Made by a program: the position numbers and the translations under genes. A stretch of DNA of 64,000 nucleotides, taken from contig VZTG01000394.1 in assembly GCA_013397845.1 (NCBI GenBank), positions 1 to 64,000 of the forward strand, written 5' to 3'. Below, piece after piece: positions 13,476-25,490 of the stretch. Positions within the stretch are counted from its first letter, which is position 1; each line of letters starts with the position of its first letter. The notes beneath the pieces were generated by a model. It did not search any database, was not told where the DNA came from, and saw only the letters and a list, made by a program, of their open reading frames with translations. Source of the stretch: Melanocharis versteri. Its lineage: Eukaryota; Chordata; Aves; Passeriformes; Melanocharitidae.

Positions 13476-15810
13476 ACATGACCAGAGACATGATTTGTCC
13501 TGTCTTCCTCTAGAATGCTAAACGCTAAAGCTTATCTGGAGTGATTTATAACTATATAATGGAGTCAAGCCTCAGTGAGAAAACTATCTGTTAAATTCCA
13601 GCATGTACTTGCATCATGCAGAGAATCACATGCAGTCACAGAATCCCCTTGGCTCATTGTAGTACAAATGAACACTTTATATGGCCACTGTGATGCCACT
13701 TCTGGAAGAAAAAAACCAAACCTGTTCCCACTTTTATTTCTGACTCATCCCCTACCTTGTGTTGGCTCAGGCATAAACCCAGTCACAAAGGAACTGCACC
13801 AGGAAGTGATATGAGTTAAAACCAAGCTTCTCTTCTTCCTGTGTTAGTGAGCAGTAAACACAAGAGTTGAAGAGAACAGCGAGGCACATAGGGAGTGGAA
13901 TATTGTTTCTTCAAGGAATAGAACAACTTTATTGTCAAAAATAAAGCCTGATCTGTTGTCTTCTCAGGTACCTGTATGTTGAATAACAGTACCCACGCAA
14001 AGATCTACTTTTTTTTTTCTCTTTTACAGTATGTGCAGAGACTTCACAGAGCTGTTTGATTTCCTTTATATTTTTTATACTCTATCCTTAATTTAATGCA
14101 TTATTGTGATGGTATGAAATATTTTATTTTGATGAATGTACACAATGTCAAGAAGACAGTATTTCCTTGTTGCTGCTGCAAAAAGTGGTTAAATGAACTT
14201 CTTTTGAGGAAACTTTTCCAAAGCTGCTCCCAATTTCTTACCTTTCCTGTGTTCAGGAGTGCTGCAAAAGGAAACATTTGTAAGCCTTTTCTGAAGATGC
14301 ATGTTTTCATTATTCTGATAGTACTTTTTAATATGCATGAAGTTATTCTCATCTGGAGTCAAACAGATATTCACCAGCAGTTATCAAATGAGCAGTTATA
14401 CATTGGATGGGCTTTTTTACGTGTATCTTTCTCAACAGAGATAGGATTATTTTATTTCACAAAGTCTTATCAACATTCAGAAACAAATTGAAAAACAGTT
14501 CTCTTGAATCTTTATATGCAAGAACGTACTCTGGTTTTCCCACCATCCCTCTTAGACAAAGATTTACTGACTGCTGCTTTTGTGCTTCTATGGGTCACTT
14601 TAACTGTCCTTTGATGAAACAGCCCAGGGTGCTTCCAGTGTGGCTTATTTGTAACTCTGCTTTGTAGAAACCAGGTAAAAAATAGTCTAGACCTGGGGGA
14701 TTTTGCTAATGAATACTTAAAAAGTGTAATAGAAAGAAACAAAAGTAACAAAAAAAATCGGAAGTCTCTTACAGCAGTTTCGGGGAAAAAAATTAGAGGT
14801 AGGAAGATGGCTTAATGATTTAATAGGGAGCACTTTCAGTGTGCTTACTCCAGCAGAATACTGCACTTGTTTTGATGTGGTCATTCGCTATAGTCTCAGG
14901 GTGGTAATTGTTGCCGTAGTGAGGGAGACTGATTGCTCTTGTCTTGCCTGAAACATCAGTGACTGAACTCACAAGTAAGTTTTATGCTGCATGAGTTTTA
15001 TGGTGGGGGAAAGTGTATTAGGATAGCATAAATCTCAAAACAAGGCAGGGGAAAAACATCACAACCAACCCAAACCCCAAAGAACAACTAAACTGCAAAA
15101 CATATAATTGTTTCATTTGTCATTCCAGAGTAATTAAAACTTCACGTTTTCTTTTCATATGTTCTGAGTCCTTGCCATGTTTACTTTATTCAGCAAGGTA
15201 AGTAGCAAATTGTGGGAGAAGAGTGATCCCTGAAGACATAATTCCAAATCACTCTCATTTCTAGATTCTGAATATAAAATTTTAGTATGTTTTGTACATT
15301 GGGTAAACTATGTGCATTCATAATTCCATATTTTTATATCTCAGGCTACAACAGCTAAAAGTATAGTATTTTTAATACATGAATGAAATCCTTTGCATTT
15401 ATTAATAAGTTATGACAAGATAAAACATTATTTATATGGGCCATACAGGCTAATCAGAAATTCACAAGCTGATGCTTCTTTTTGTGGTTGTCCACCTGTT
15501 TTGCCTGTGAATATCACATTAGGATATTTGGGGTGCAAATTCACTTGTAAAATGAACCAGTGAATAAAACAAACAATTAAACATCCTTTGAACCTGCTAA
15601 TGCAATTCCATTATATTAAGGATCAACACAATGTCAAATTAGTGTCAGAACAATTTTTTATAATTATATGCCATCCAATATGGAGGTGACTAATAACAAT
15701 CCACAACTTCCAGGTCATGACCTAACAGTCAGTAAAAAATGAAAATAAACCAGTCATGTACATTTGGTGTATGTTTATTTCTTCTGCATACAGTAGGTCA
15801 CTCAAAATTT

Positions 15811-16012
15811 CACTGTTCGGGTGGTCATGCTTTGGAATAGGTTGCCCAGGGAGGTGGTGGAGTCACCATCCCTGTTGGTGTTTAAGAGGTGTCTGGCTCT
15901 GGCACTGGGTAATATAATTTAGTGGTTTAGGGATTAGAGTGGTAGTGCTGGTTTGATGGTTGGACTTGATCTTAGAGGTGTCTTCCAATTTTGATGATTT
16001 TCTGATTAAGTG
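15811..16012 (+). mobile_element. CR1 LINE 3' end (sense)
   Basis: The block contains the characteristic CR1 tail segments: aggttgcccagggaggtggt, ggagtcaccatccctgttgg, a tttagtggtttaggg piece, and gatggttggacttgatctta followed by a decayed gatgatttt-type octamer tail. It holds only about 200 bp of the 3' end, as is usual for 5'-truncated CR1. Confidence 0.85.
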
Positions 16013-17598
16013 ATTTCACCTGACATTATCTAATGTTTAATCATAATGAAGGATAAGATGTAAACCATACTTATAATGGCAGCTTTATTTGGTTGTTTTG
16101 TGAGGCTTTTCCATATTCAGCTACTTTTCTATCCTCTACTAAAAAGCTTATTAATGAAGATATATCTTGATTAAGTGAACTCCATTCTTTCTTTGCTTAG
16201 TAGACTTTTTGGGTATTTCTGTAAGATTCCATAAGTAAGTTGTTGGCAGCTTCACATCTCTCCATCAGCCTTTTTGGTATCCAGACTAGTGTCTTTGAAT
16301 CTGCAGAAAAATTACCTACTGCATAGTACATACTCTTTCTTCCTGAAGCATGTAACACAGGTTTTGACATCTTTTATGTGGATGTATTGCACTGCTGCAG
16401 AAATTCTTTTCCCCATTATTTTTTATGTCAGAGGACAAACTTAAACCATCATCTCTGTTTTCTGCACAAGAATGTGCTGTCCTGAGTGTCCTAAGGGAAG
16501 TTAAGTGTAAGGTGACAGACTGTTTGAATAAGGCTTATTTTCTGTTTAGTAACTGACACTATGTCTTTCAAGAAAAAGAACAAAAAACAATCCTGAACTG
16601 AAGCTTCCAACTTTTTAACAAAACTTTCCAATCCTGTATAACTTATAGAATCCGAGATTCAATCCCAAAATGCATGCATCTGTGCTCGTTTGTGTTTTGG
16701 TTATTTTTGAGGTGCGTGTTTTCTAGAGAGTTAATTATAAAAGGGGAATTTTTTAATAAGGTGGAGTTCAGGAAGTGCTACAGTGTTGAATGCAATTTAA
16801 AGCAGAGTTCAGCTCTTGTGGGAGAGAAATGAGAGATGACTATGACAGAAGCAAAGGCTAACAGTCCTCAGAGTATTATTTTTTCATTTAGCTTTGAATT
16901 ACAAATGAATCTACTAGCAAGACCTTTCACCAATTGTTAATGGATTTAAACTAGGTAGCTGAAAGTTAAGTTTATACTGAAAATTTTGCTAACAAGGAAG
17001 CTATAGCTTTGCTAGATGTACTGGAAATCATTTTTATTACTGTAGTCTGTGCATCAGGCATATATAGACATAAATTGGAGTGTTACAGAAGTGTTGCCAT
17101 TCCATTTGGTTTTGATGATTTTGGACACAGGGTCCCCAAAACTGTAAAGTAGAGCAGCATGTGGTATTCTGTTCAAGAAAGAGTCCATACATAGGAATAA
17201 AGTTTAAGTCCTCAAACTTGCAATTTCAAGTATGTGTTGCTGTTTAAAAGTGATGCAACTTGAATTAAATAAAAGCCTGATCTATTTAGTATAATTTTTT
17301 CCTCTTAGTTTGTGCAAAGCTTGCTACTGAAATGGGTAAAAAATGTACCAGGTGGTTTCAATAGCCTAGTTCGGTTTACACAGTGGAGTCCAGATTACTT
17401 TGCAACATACCCTGCATTACTGGTCTCTGATTTTCCTTTGGCTTCACCTGGAAATACGGGACGTAGATTTAAACTTTAGTGGCTCAGAATTCATGGCAGG
17501 AGGATCTATTGTGGTGCTCAGATTGAAAATCATTTGATACAACCAACTGTATTATTCAAGAGAATATATTTACATGTTTCCCATTAAAAAAAAAAAAA

Positions 17599-17629
17599 NN
17601 NNNNNNNNNNNNNNNNNNNNNNNNNNNNN
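17599..17629. other. Assembly gap (31 N)
   Basis: A run of N follows directly on a poly-A stretch. The real missing length is unknown. Confidence 0.99.
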
Positions 17630-18399
17630 GAGATCTAGGAACAAACACTGTGAATGGAAGTCTGCAACTAAACCTAAGAGAAATCAGAGTTCAGAGTAAG
17701 ATGCTATTGGGGAGAATAGTATTCAGTCAGCTAAATAATTGTTATTTTTTTGGTACTAAATCAAATAGACAAAAAGGAAGGTACTGTATAAAATCTTAAG
17801 TGTATGTATTTGTTTGCACTGAGCTAAGCAAAAAAAAAGATATGATATATCTTTTGGTATTATATTTTAATATATATCTGAATTAAAGAAAAAGAAAGGA
17901 AAAGACTAGTGCTACCAACATTGAATGTTGAAGTAGAAGAGCAATGCATTCTTTATATTCTGAAAAACTAAAAAATAGATACTTGTAAAAGACTATTTGA
18001 TGAAAAGGAGGATTTAATTTATCTGGAAATTGGTTGAAAGAGCAGAATGGCATTATATAGGCATACTAAGATTCTTGTTTCTTTTTAATGCAAAAAAAGT
18101 ATTTGTCTAAAAATATAAAAGTTTAAGGCAGTTTGAATGGAATTTTATTACTGTTTATGGATAAATAGACATCAGTACTAAGGAGAAGGACATCAGACAT
18201 TAAAACATTTACCAAAACAACTTCAAAAAAGAAGGGGTTAATATAATCCACAGGAGAGCTGGCAGTAAGTGGAAGTGAATATATCAATTACATAATAACA
18301 GACTATCCTATTTCAAAAGAAAGATATAAATCATAATAAGAGACCTTTAAAGCTCCTGGTGCAGTCATAAAGATATACAGAGCAGAAAGAAGTCTTGCA

Positions 18400-19130
18400 A
18401 AAGGTGAGAAAAGAACCACATGACTAATGAATAAAAGCATAAAATACTAAGAAACTTTGAGAATACAGTAAGAAAGGCTATCACAGTTGCTGAATTGCAA
18501 TTACCAAAGGATATAAAAGACAATGATGGAGAGAGCTTGTAACTACATTACAAATAATGAGTAAACAAGAAAAACTGGTTCCTCAGTGAAAAGAAAATAA
18601 CAGAGGGCAAAGGACAAGGACACCTGGGAAGTTGTAATAGAGACAGTTAGCTCTGAACCCTGGAAAAATAATGGACTAAGTGATGAAAAATAACTCAATG
18701 AAAAAACTAACTCTTTTTAGTAACCTATTTTTTATTACAAACTAGCAGAAAAAAAGACTCAGTGTTGTCTCTAAATATGTGGTGTGCTTAACTGGGAAAA
18801 GGCACACAAAGAATAGTTACTGGTTAGTCTCTGTAAGTTATGTTGTTGCATCTTAAATGGATTAGATATAGGCCAGGTAATGTTAAATATTTTTGCAATG
18901 TCTTAGATAGTGGAAGAAGAATTATACATAAATATCATTAGTGGCACTGAACTGTGGAGGGTTACAGGCTTTTTAAAGGACAGCAATATGCTTCAAAATA
19001 ATGCTGATAAATCAAAGTGAACTTGAACATGTGAAATTTACTTCAGAGAAGTACAAAATGCTGTAGACTGAATAAAGAAGGCATAGGAGTAAATATCAAA
19101 TAAGGAATAAATACCCAGTCAGAGGAATAA
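18400..19130 (+). mobile_element. Probable ancient CR1/L3-type LINE relic (sense)
   Basis: A markedly A-rich segment that resembles, segment by segment, the reverse-transcriptase region of old CR1/L3-like LINEs: a degraded 'loop' with ggccaggtaatgttaaatat, then tttttgcaatgtcttagata, then tggaggg-type and acttcagagaagtacaaaat segments where consensus has 'gcaaagtactacac'. The A-rich composition extends left to the gap at 17.63 kb and may belong to the same element. There are many stops and no live frame. The similarity is by eye and weak. Confidence 0.4.
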
Positions 19131-19488
19131 TACTGATTAAATACATCAACAAAACATAAAACAAATAAATATTCATAAGAAAAATTTTTGAATAGTGTGT
19201 CCTTGTGTGCACATGCTTTTACGTGTGCAAAAGTAAATTGTTGTTACAGTATATGCACTGCACTTATACAGGCACGCAACCTTCATAAGTTGCAGATAGG
19301 GTTGATAAAGATGCTGGAAAGGGTTGAATTCATATTTAGCTGAAAAAAATTGTGCACTGATGTTCATTTACAAATGTAAATGATATTTGATATTTATACA
19401 GCCTTTAAAACTGCATTAGCAGTTAACGCAAATCTTTCCATGTTTCCTAATGAGGTATTTCCTAGTATATCTTGATAAAATAAAATGT

Positions 19489-19518
19489 AAAAAATAAAAA
19501 TAAATAAATAAATAAAAT
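19489..19518. repeat. AAAT/AAAAT microsatellite
   Basis: A short array of AAAAT and AAAT units, about 30 bp. Confidence 0.85.
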
Positions 19519-21976
19519 TCGAAACTATCTTAAATCATCAGGTGGTGTTGTAACTCAGTAGACCCAACATTTGTTTGGTGTGTCATGCTAGGATGGGTAT
19601 TAAGGGTTGGGACTAAAGTGTACTGGCACAGCTGTGGAGCCTAAGCTTGCTTTCACCTGCCCGTGTCGGGTTATCTTTCTAATAATTACATTATTATAAG
19701 TCAATACTTTAAAGTCAGTCTTACTTTATAGCATGTGAATTAGTGACCTACTGTCTTTTATCGGTTATTAGATCTGAGTACTTGCAAACTTTTCAACGCA
19801 TATTTTTCAGGAGAGTCGCTCAGAGTGCTCAGATAACATCTCATTACCACTAATATCAGTAAAGGCGTCATATAATAATTTAATAGATAATAGACTTTGA
19901 TACAAGATATTTTAAAACTGATATTGTTTTCTTTCTACTGCATAATTTAGAATATAACACTTTCCAGTCAAATGTCATGAACAAACGTTTCTTTTGGCAT
20001 CTTCAGTTTTTGCAGTAATACTTTATTTACATGGTAAAGTAAATAAAAATCATTATTCTAAGAGATGCTTACTTAAAATCTGCTCCAGTCTGGAAAATCT
20101 GCATAATTAGCTGGCTGTTCAAGTAAGGTACCGGAATTTCCTAGAGTATAAGATACTTCATTCTAAAGCAACAGAATATTCGTAAATTTTCTAAAATTTG
20201 TTTTTTTTCACTAGCAAAGCTTTCATATGTATTTGTCAATATATTAGGCAATTCCATTAATTTTATTTAAAATAAATATTATAATAAATACTTTGTGTTC
20301 CATATAAAAGACGGCATTATTAAGCAGGTCTACTTTGTTCCTTTTTTGTGGCACAGGGAGAGGCAAAGATATGAGGATTAAGAACAAATTATATTTGTTT
20401 ATATGACAACGAAAATACTACTTTTACTTTCTAAGGAATAAACATTTATTTAATTTTTTTTTATGTCTCTTTCAGCTGTAAATTGAAGACTTTTGATTCC
20501 AGGGAGTTTTCCAAGTAACACAGATTGATATAGCAAAATCAATTTGAAGTATTTCCAATTATCAATCACCTTTTGCTTTTTAAATAATATTTATTATCCA
20601 CAATTAAAAGTAGACTATAGGATTTTATGGTATTGTGGAGAATCTTATACATTCTTCTTATTTCAAATTTTTTGTTGTATCATAGTTTTAGACATTTATT
20701 GCTCTTAAATCTTCAGTACAGCCTCTGTTAATGGTGAGTGTGATGTCTTTTTTTTAAAAGTTAAATAACAAATGTTTGTTTTGGATACATGGTGTCTCAT
20801 CATGGAGGGGTGAAAATGCTGTGTCATGGCTTGTTCACTGGCTGATTTACTGGAAACAGCAGATGGCTAGCAGTCGGTCCCATGCAGTATTCCAAAGCAT
20901 ATTCTCATCTCTGAGAGCAGCATTTAGTTTTAGAAAAAAATAAATTATGTAAATTATGATTTTACACACACCTGTGTATTAAGAACTGACATAAATAATT
21001 TGTACACCTCTACTTGCTTATGCTTCAAATTAAGAAACAAAAATTCCTGGTCTCATTTTCCATAAGATTTGACACAAATATTGCTTTTTAAAATTCTTTG
21101 TATAATGTTTCTTTTTCTAAAATATATTAAACACACTGAAAAATGATGTCCCTGTTTTTTCTGGATGTCTTAGCATATGTAAACTCAATAATCAATATTA
21201 TATCGATATTACAGTTTTGTGAATCCTTTCCAACATGATCTCTTGTAAGTCAGTAAAGTTTGGCCCAGACTTTACACACATCAATTCATGTTTATCTACA
21301 GAGTTCAGTTCAGTGTCACGCCAGCCTAGGTCTAGAATGGAAGCAGTACAGCTCTAACAACAGAAATCCTTGTGCAGTGCAATTATTTGTGCTTTTGAGT
21401 ACATGAATATCTCTATATGTTGTTTTTCAGTTTGAAACACTGGAGTGTTTTAACTCCAGTAAGTTAGTTATGTGGCACAAAGGGATCGGACTGTGGTGCT
21501 CATTCATTTGGTATCTGATATCCACACTGTGTGCTCTCCAGTGGTTCAAACTGTAAAACAGATATGTGATGTCCAGAACTCAGATTTAATGAGGTGCATG
21601 GTGCTAACTTTAATATCTCAGAGGTGTTGCTCTTGATTGTCTAGATATGCCCGTAATCTACAGAATATACACAGAATAGAAGAGGTCATTGATTCTCAGT
21701 AAAGAGCAGAAGAGAGAATTTCAGTTACTAGTCTCAGGGGTCAGTAATAAAGGGATTGTTTTTGAATGAGAAAAGCAACTCTTTGAATTTTTAAGATTTA
21801 ATATGTGTTTCACAGATACAGGGTTTAGTGCCAGAATGAACTAGTGGATAATCTAGTGCTCCCTCCTGTAAATGAGAGGCTTGTGTGTTTCATTTGCTTT
21901 TCTGTGCTAATTTTAAGAAAATAAAATAACCAGTCTTCTCTTAAAAGTCCTAAGTGATAACATACCCAGCTCTTCC

Positions 21977-21995
21977 TTTTTTTTTTTTTTTTTTT
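21977..21995. repeat. Poly-T run of 19
   Basis: An uninterrupted T homopolymer in intron. There is no element body on the complementary strand that would make it a retrotransposon tail. Confidence 0.9.
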
Positions 21996-22139
21996 AAATC
22001 TGCTCTGATAGTTACCATTGTTGCAAAAATAGGGGAGAAATACACTTTGTATGTGTTCATCATTGACTTATTGACTTCAGCTGCTAAGAAGCTCATGTCT
22101 TTGTCAGGTTAGAGAACGAGATCTTCAGTGTTTTTTACA

Positions 22140-22507
22140 CTACTTTTCTGAGGACAGCTTGTCTCCCCATTGTCTTCACACAAGCTGCAAGGGAAACTTC
22201 TCCAACACCCAGGGCACCAGCTCTCTCTCCTTCTTCAGTGCCTTGGTGTCTGCAGAGCTGTTTTGCTCACATATTATCACTCCTCTCTTCCAGCTGTGGT
22301 TGTGCAGCAGTTTTTCCCTCTTCTAAATATGTTATCCAGAGGTGTTGCCACTTCACTGGTGGGCTCGTCCTTGGCCCACAGTGGATCCATCTTACAACCA
22401 ACTGGCATGTGTTCTGCTGGACATCGGGCAAGCTCCTAGCAGCTTCTCAAAGAAGCCACCTCTGTAGCCACTCCTTCTACCAAAACCTTGCTACTCAAAC
22501 CCAAAAC
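22140..22507 (-). mobile_element. Endogenous-retrovirus LTR fragment, family 2, copy 2
   Basis: Same family as the block at 10.40-10.83 kb but in reverse: reading leftward from 22507 it opens with gttttgggtttgagtagcaa and aaggttttggtagaaggag, then the conserved middle segments. The two copies differ at many positions, so both are old. No retroviral coding region accompanies it. The open frames seen on both strands are chance frames. Confidence 0.65.
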
Positions 22508-23159
22508 AATCCTCCAAGTTTCACAGTTTCTGTTACAAAGAGCCTCCTTTGACAAGGTCCCCAAAGGGAAACAATTTAGATTACTAAATCTCACGCAGTC
22601 ATATAAATAGAAACAGATCATGTGTTCTTAATTATTCACTTTGGAGCTTTTCTAATTAGCAACCATCAAACTAGGAATTAGAGTCTAAGATCTCGTAAAG
22701 TGCAAAAGTAATTTCTCTCAAAATGAGGTGTTCTGCATGCATGCTGATACTACTTGCCCATTCCCCTTCTCCCTTTTAAATTCTTAACTAATAGGGCTAA
22801 ATGTGAACTGTCCTGTCCGTTATTACTCAGATAATTTCAAAGCTTTGGTCCTTAGTTTTAAAGTCGTTTTGTTGCTTACATATCTGTGAAGTAAAAGTGA
22901 AGGTGTGCTATATGCACATTTAATTTTATCATAACATCTTAAAAATTCTTCATACAAAAACTGGGAGAAAGGTTTGCCTAAATGCAGTCAGAGAACATTT
23001 GAATCTGAATGTTACAAATACAGTAAAGAGAAGTATGATCAAGTACACAGAACAACAGTAAATGCGTAGTGTTTAAAGGAGATAAATTGTCATAGAAAGC
23101 AGTTTTAATGATTAGACCAGTTTAATTGAGAGATTTGAAGTCTATTTCTACGTAGGAGT

Positions 23160-23500
23160 AACAGGAACAAGGTGAGGACAGCTAGGAGCCAAGAAGAACT
23201 CTACACAGGCCACATTTCCTGTTCACTCACCTATGATACGCAGTCCTCTAGAGGCTGAACAGAGGGGTCACAGCCAGGGACTTAGAGTCAGTTAACAGCC
23301 TCCAATGTGGTAAGTGATAAACCAGGTCCAGGATCCCTCCAGGAGCCCAGTCAAACAGAGATGGCCAAGGACAGAACTGGAGCAGTCTTAGGCTGAGCTG
23401 GAATGGGATTCCTTGGTCCAAGGCAGAGGCTTAACAGAATCCCCAGAAAGGGCTAGTCATGGTCAAGAGGGTGCCCTTACAGCCTAGGCAGTTTCTGATT
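23160..23500. repeat. Unclassified GC-richer block, possibly an old repeat
   Basis: About 340 bp with clearly more G and C than its flanks, purine-rich, with frequent agg and cagg words and no open frame of note. I do not recognise a family. The compositional edges suggest an inserted element. Confidence 0.3.
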
Positions 23501-24056
23501 TTCTCTTAGATTTTTTGGTGGAGAACAAAATATTCTCTATGTGTTGGAAATTTGTATTATTTTAATTAATGTTATTATTTAAAGAATTATACAGTTTCTT
23601 GGTATTTGTAAAACACTTTGAAATGAAAGTTGTATAAAATTAATGAGTAAGAAATTTATTATCTTACAGTTATATTGAAGAAGGGGGAAAAGTCGCTACA
23701 GATAAATGTAATCAATTAAAAAAATAAATGTCTAATGTGATAAATCCAGTAGAATCAGAAGGAGACACAATGTTTGATATATAGAAGAAAGTTCTTGCAC
23801 AGTATATAACTGAGCAAAATATTAATCCACCTTCCATATAAGGTGGAAACTAAGGTGAATTATTCTGTGAGTAATCTGCATGGATTCCTTGATTACAATT
23901 ATATTTAAATTATGCAGTAAAATGAGCCTTTTTCTGGCAGATTTCAGTATCTATGGTGATACATTTTCAAAGGGAAGAAACAGGAAGTAAAGTCTCAGAA
24001 AAAGAGCACCTGTAGTTTTGATTGAGCTGTTTGATGTTTATCCTCTTTGTATTGAT

Positions 24057-24181
24057 GAGTTGTTCCTTAAAGGCATTTCAGGACTGTCTTATTATCACCC
24101 TTTAAAGATGAAATTGCATAACTGACTCAGACTTAACGTGGCAGCATTTTGAATTTTTATTTGAATGTTAAGGAACAACTC
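24057..24181. repeat. 14-bp perfect terminal inverted repeats around a 97-bp MIR-like core
   Basis: GAGTTGTTCCTTAA at 24057-24070 and its exact reverse complement at 24168-24181 bracket 97 bp. The core around 24088-24145 (cttattatcacc, tttaaagatgaaattgcata, actgactcagacttaacgtg) resembles the central part of a MIR SINE. No target-site duplication is visible. It could be a tiny non-autonomous DNA transposon, or a chance inverted pair around a MIR relic. Confidence 0.6.
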
Positions 24182-24961
24182 TTTTAAGATATATTTGCAT
24201 TTTGATGTAATATCTAAATATGAGTAACTGGAGTGGCAGATACTCAGGAAAACTCAGATTCTAAAAGTACTTTTTCTTGTAAGACCCATGGGGTTTTTAA
24301 TTTTGCCGCAGAGTGGGAGTAGTTTGACTTATATTTTAAACTTATTTCCATCCAGAGCTGCATGCCAGTTTCCCTTCATGCACTACAGAAAATACAATTA
24401 GAGTCTTTTACCAGTTTGACTGCTGCATACCTCTATGAGCTTTTAATTTTAACTACTTTAGTTACATGAAACACTAAGGATTAGGGAAAGAGGGTAAATG
24501 AGAATTAGCTTCATGGAGAAGTACTCTTTGCTTCCTCTTTCTAGTGCCTCCAAGTTTCTTTAGTGTGAATCTGGCCATACTGATAGCAACTGATAACTCA
24601 GTAAATATGACTTTTGCCTTATTGCTGGGAAGTGGCCACAGTAATGTGGCCTTGTATGGCCGTGTATTGATCAGAGAGCTGGATTCTCTTAGGACTCTTC
24701 TGAAGTGTCTTGGCCTGAGCTGTTTTTATCTTGTCTTTGTCTACTGGTCAAGTGACTCTATGACTATCGTGTATACCAAAGGTTTGACAACTCTAAGCAG
24801 TTGCTGTGCAACACACATTGGGCCTCTATGCTAATGGGTCTTGAGAAGGCTGGAAACCAATGAGGAAGAAAAAGATTCTGTTTAGGAAGCATCAGATAGC
24901 CCAAGGATGATTCAAGATTGGGGAAGGAGAGTTGTATCATGATGATCTCAGGATACTGGTC

Positions 24962-25490
24962 ATAGAATCATGGAATGGTGTGGGTTGGAAGGACCCTAAA
25001 GATGATCTAGTTCCAGCCCCTCTGCTGTAGGCAGGGACACCATCCACTAGGTTACTTGGAGCCCCACCCAGCCTGGCCATGAACACTCCCAGAGGTGGGG
25101 TAACCACAAGCTTCTGGCAACATAGTTCAGTGCCTCACCATCCTTACTGTAAAAAATTTCCTCCTAATATCTTATCTAAACCCACTCTCTTTAGTTTAAT
25201 GCCACTTTCCTTGTCCTATCACTACGTGTCCTTGTCAAAGTTGCTTTCAAGCTTTTTTGTAGGCTCCACTAAGGTACTGAAAGGCCACAGTTAAGTTGCC
25301 CATGAGTCTTTCCTTCTCCAGGCTGAGAAATCCCAATTCTCTCAGCCATTTCTGATCTCTCTAATCATTTTCATGGACCCTCTCTGTACTCCAACAGGTT
25401 TATGTCCTTCTTGTGCTGGGCACTCCAGAGCTGGATGCAGTGTTCCAGGTGGGGCCTCACCAGAGCATATTAGAGGGGCAGAATGACTCA
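24962..25490 (-). mobile_element. CR1 LINE 3' fragment (antisense)
   Basis: It begins with the reversed octamer-type tail catagaatcatggaatggtg and gggttggaaggaccctaaag, and runs through segments typical of reversed CR1: aagttgcccatgagtctttc, cttctccaggctgagaaatc, cttcttgtgctgggcactcc and ccaggtggggcctcaccaga. About 530 bp of 3' end is retained, truncated at the 5' end. No intact coding frame. Confidence 0.9.

Noticed and set aside
14096..14491. Overlapping open frames on both strands (131 and 83 codons)
   Set aside because: Chance frames in unique AT-rich intron. There are no splice sites in phase and no recognisable domain.
22170..22552. Two overlapping + strand open frames of about 90-100 codons
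   Set aside because: They lie within the antisense LTR fragment and reflect its composition.
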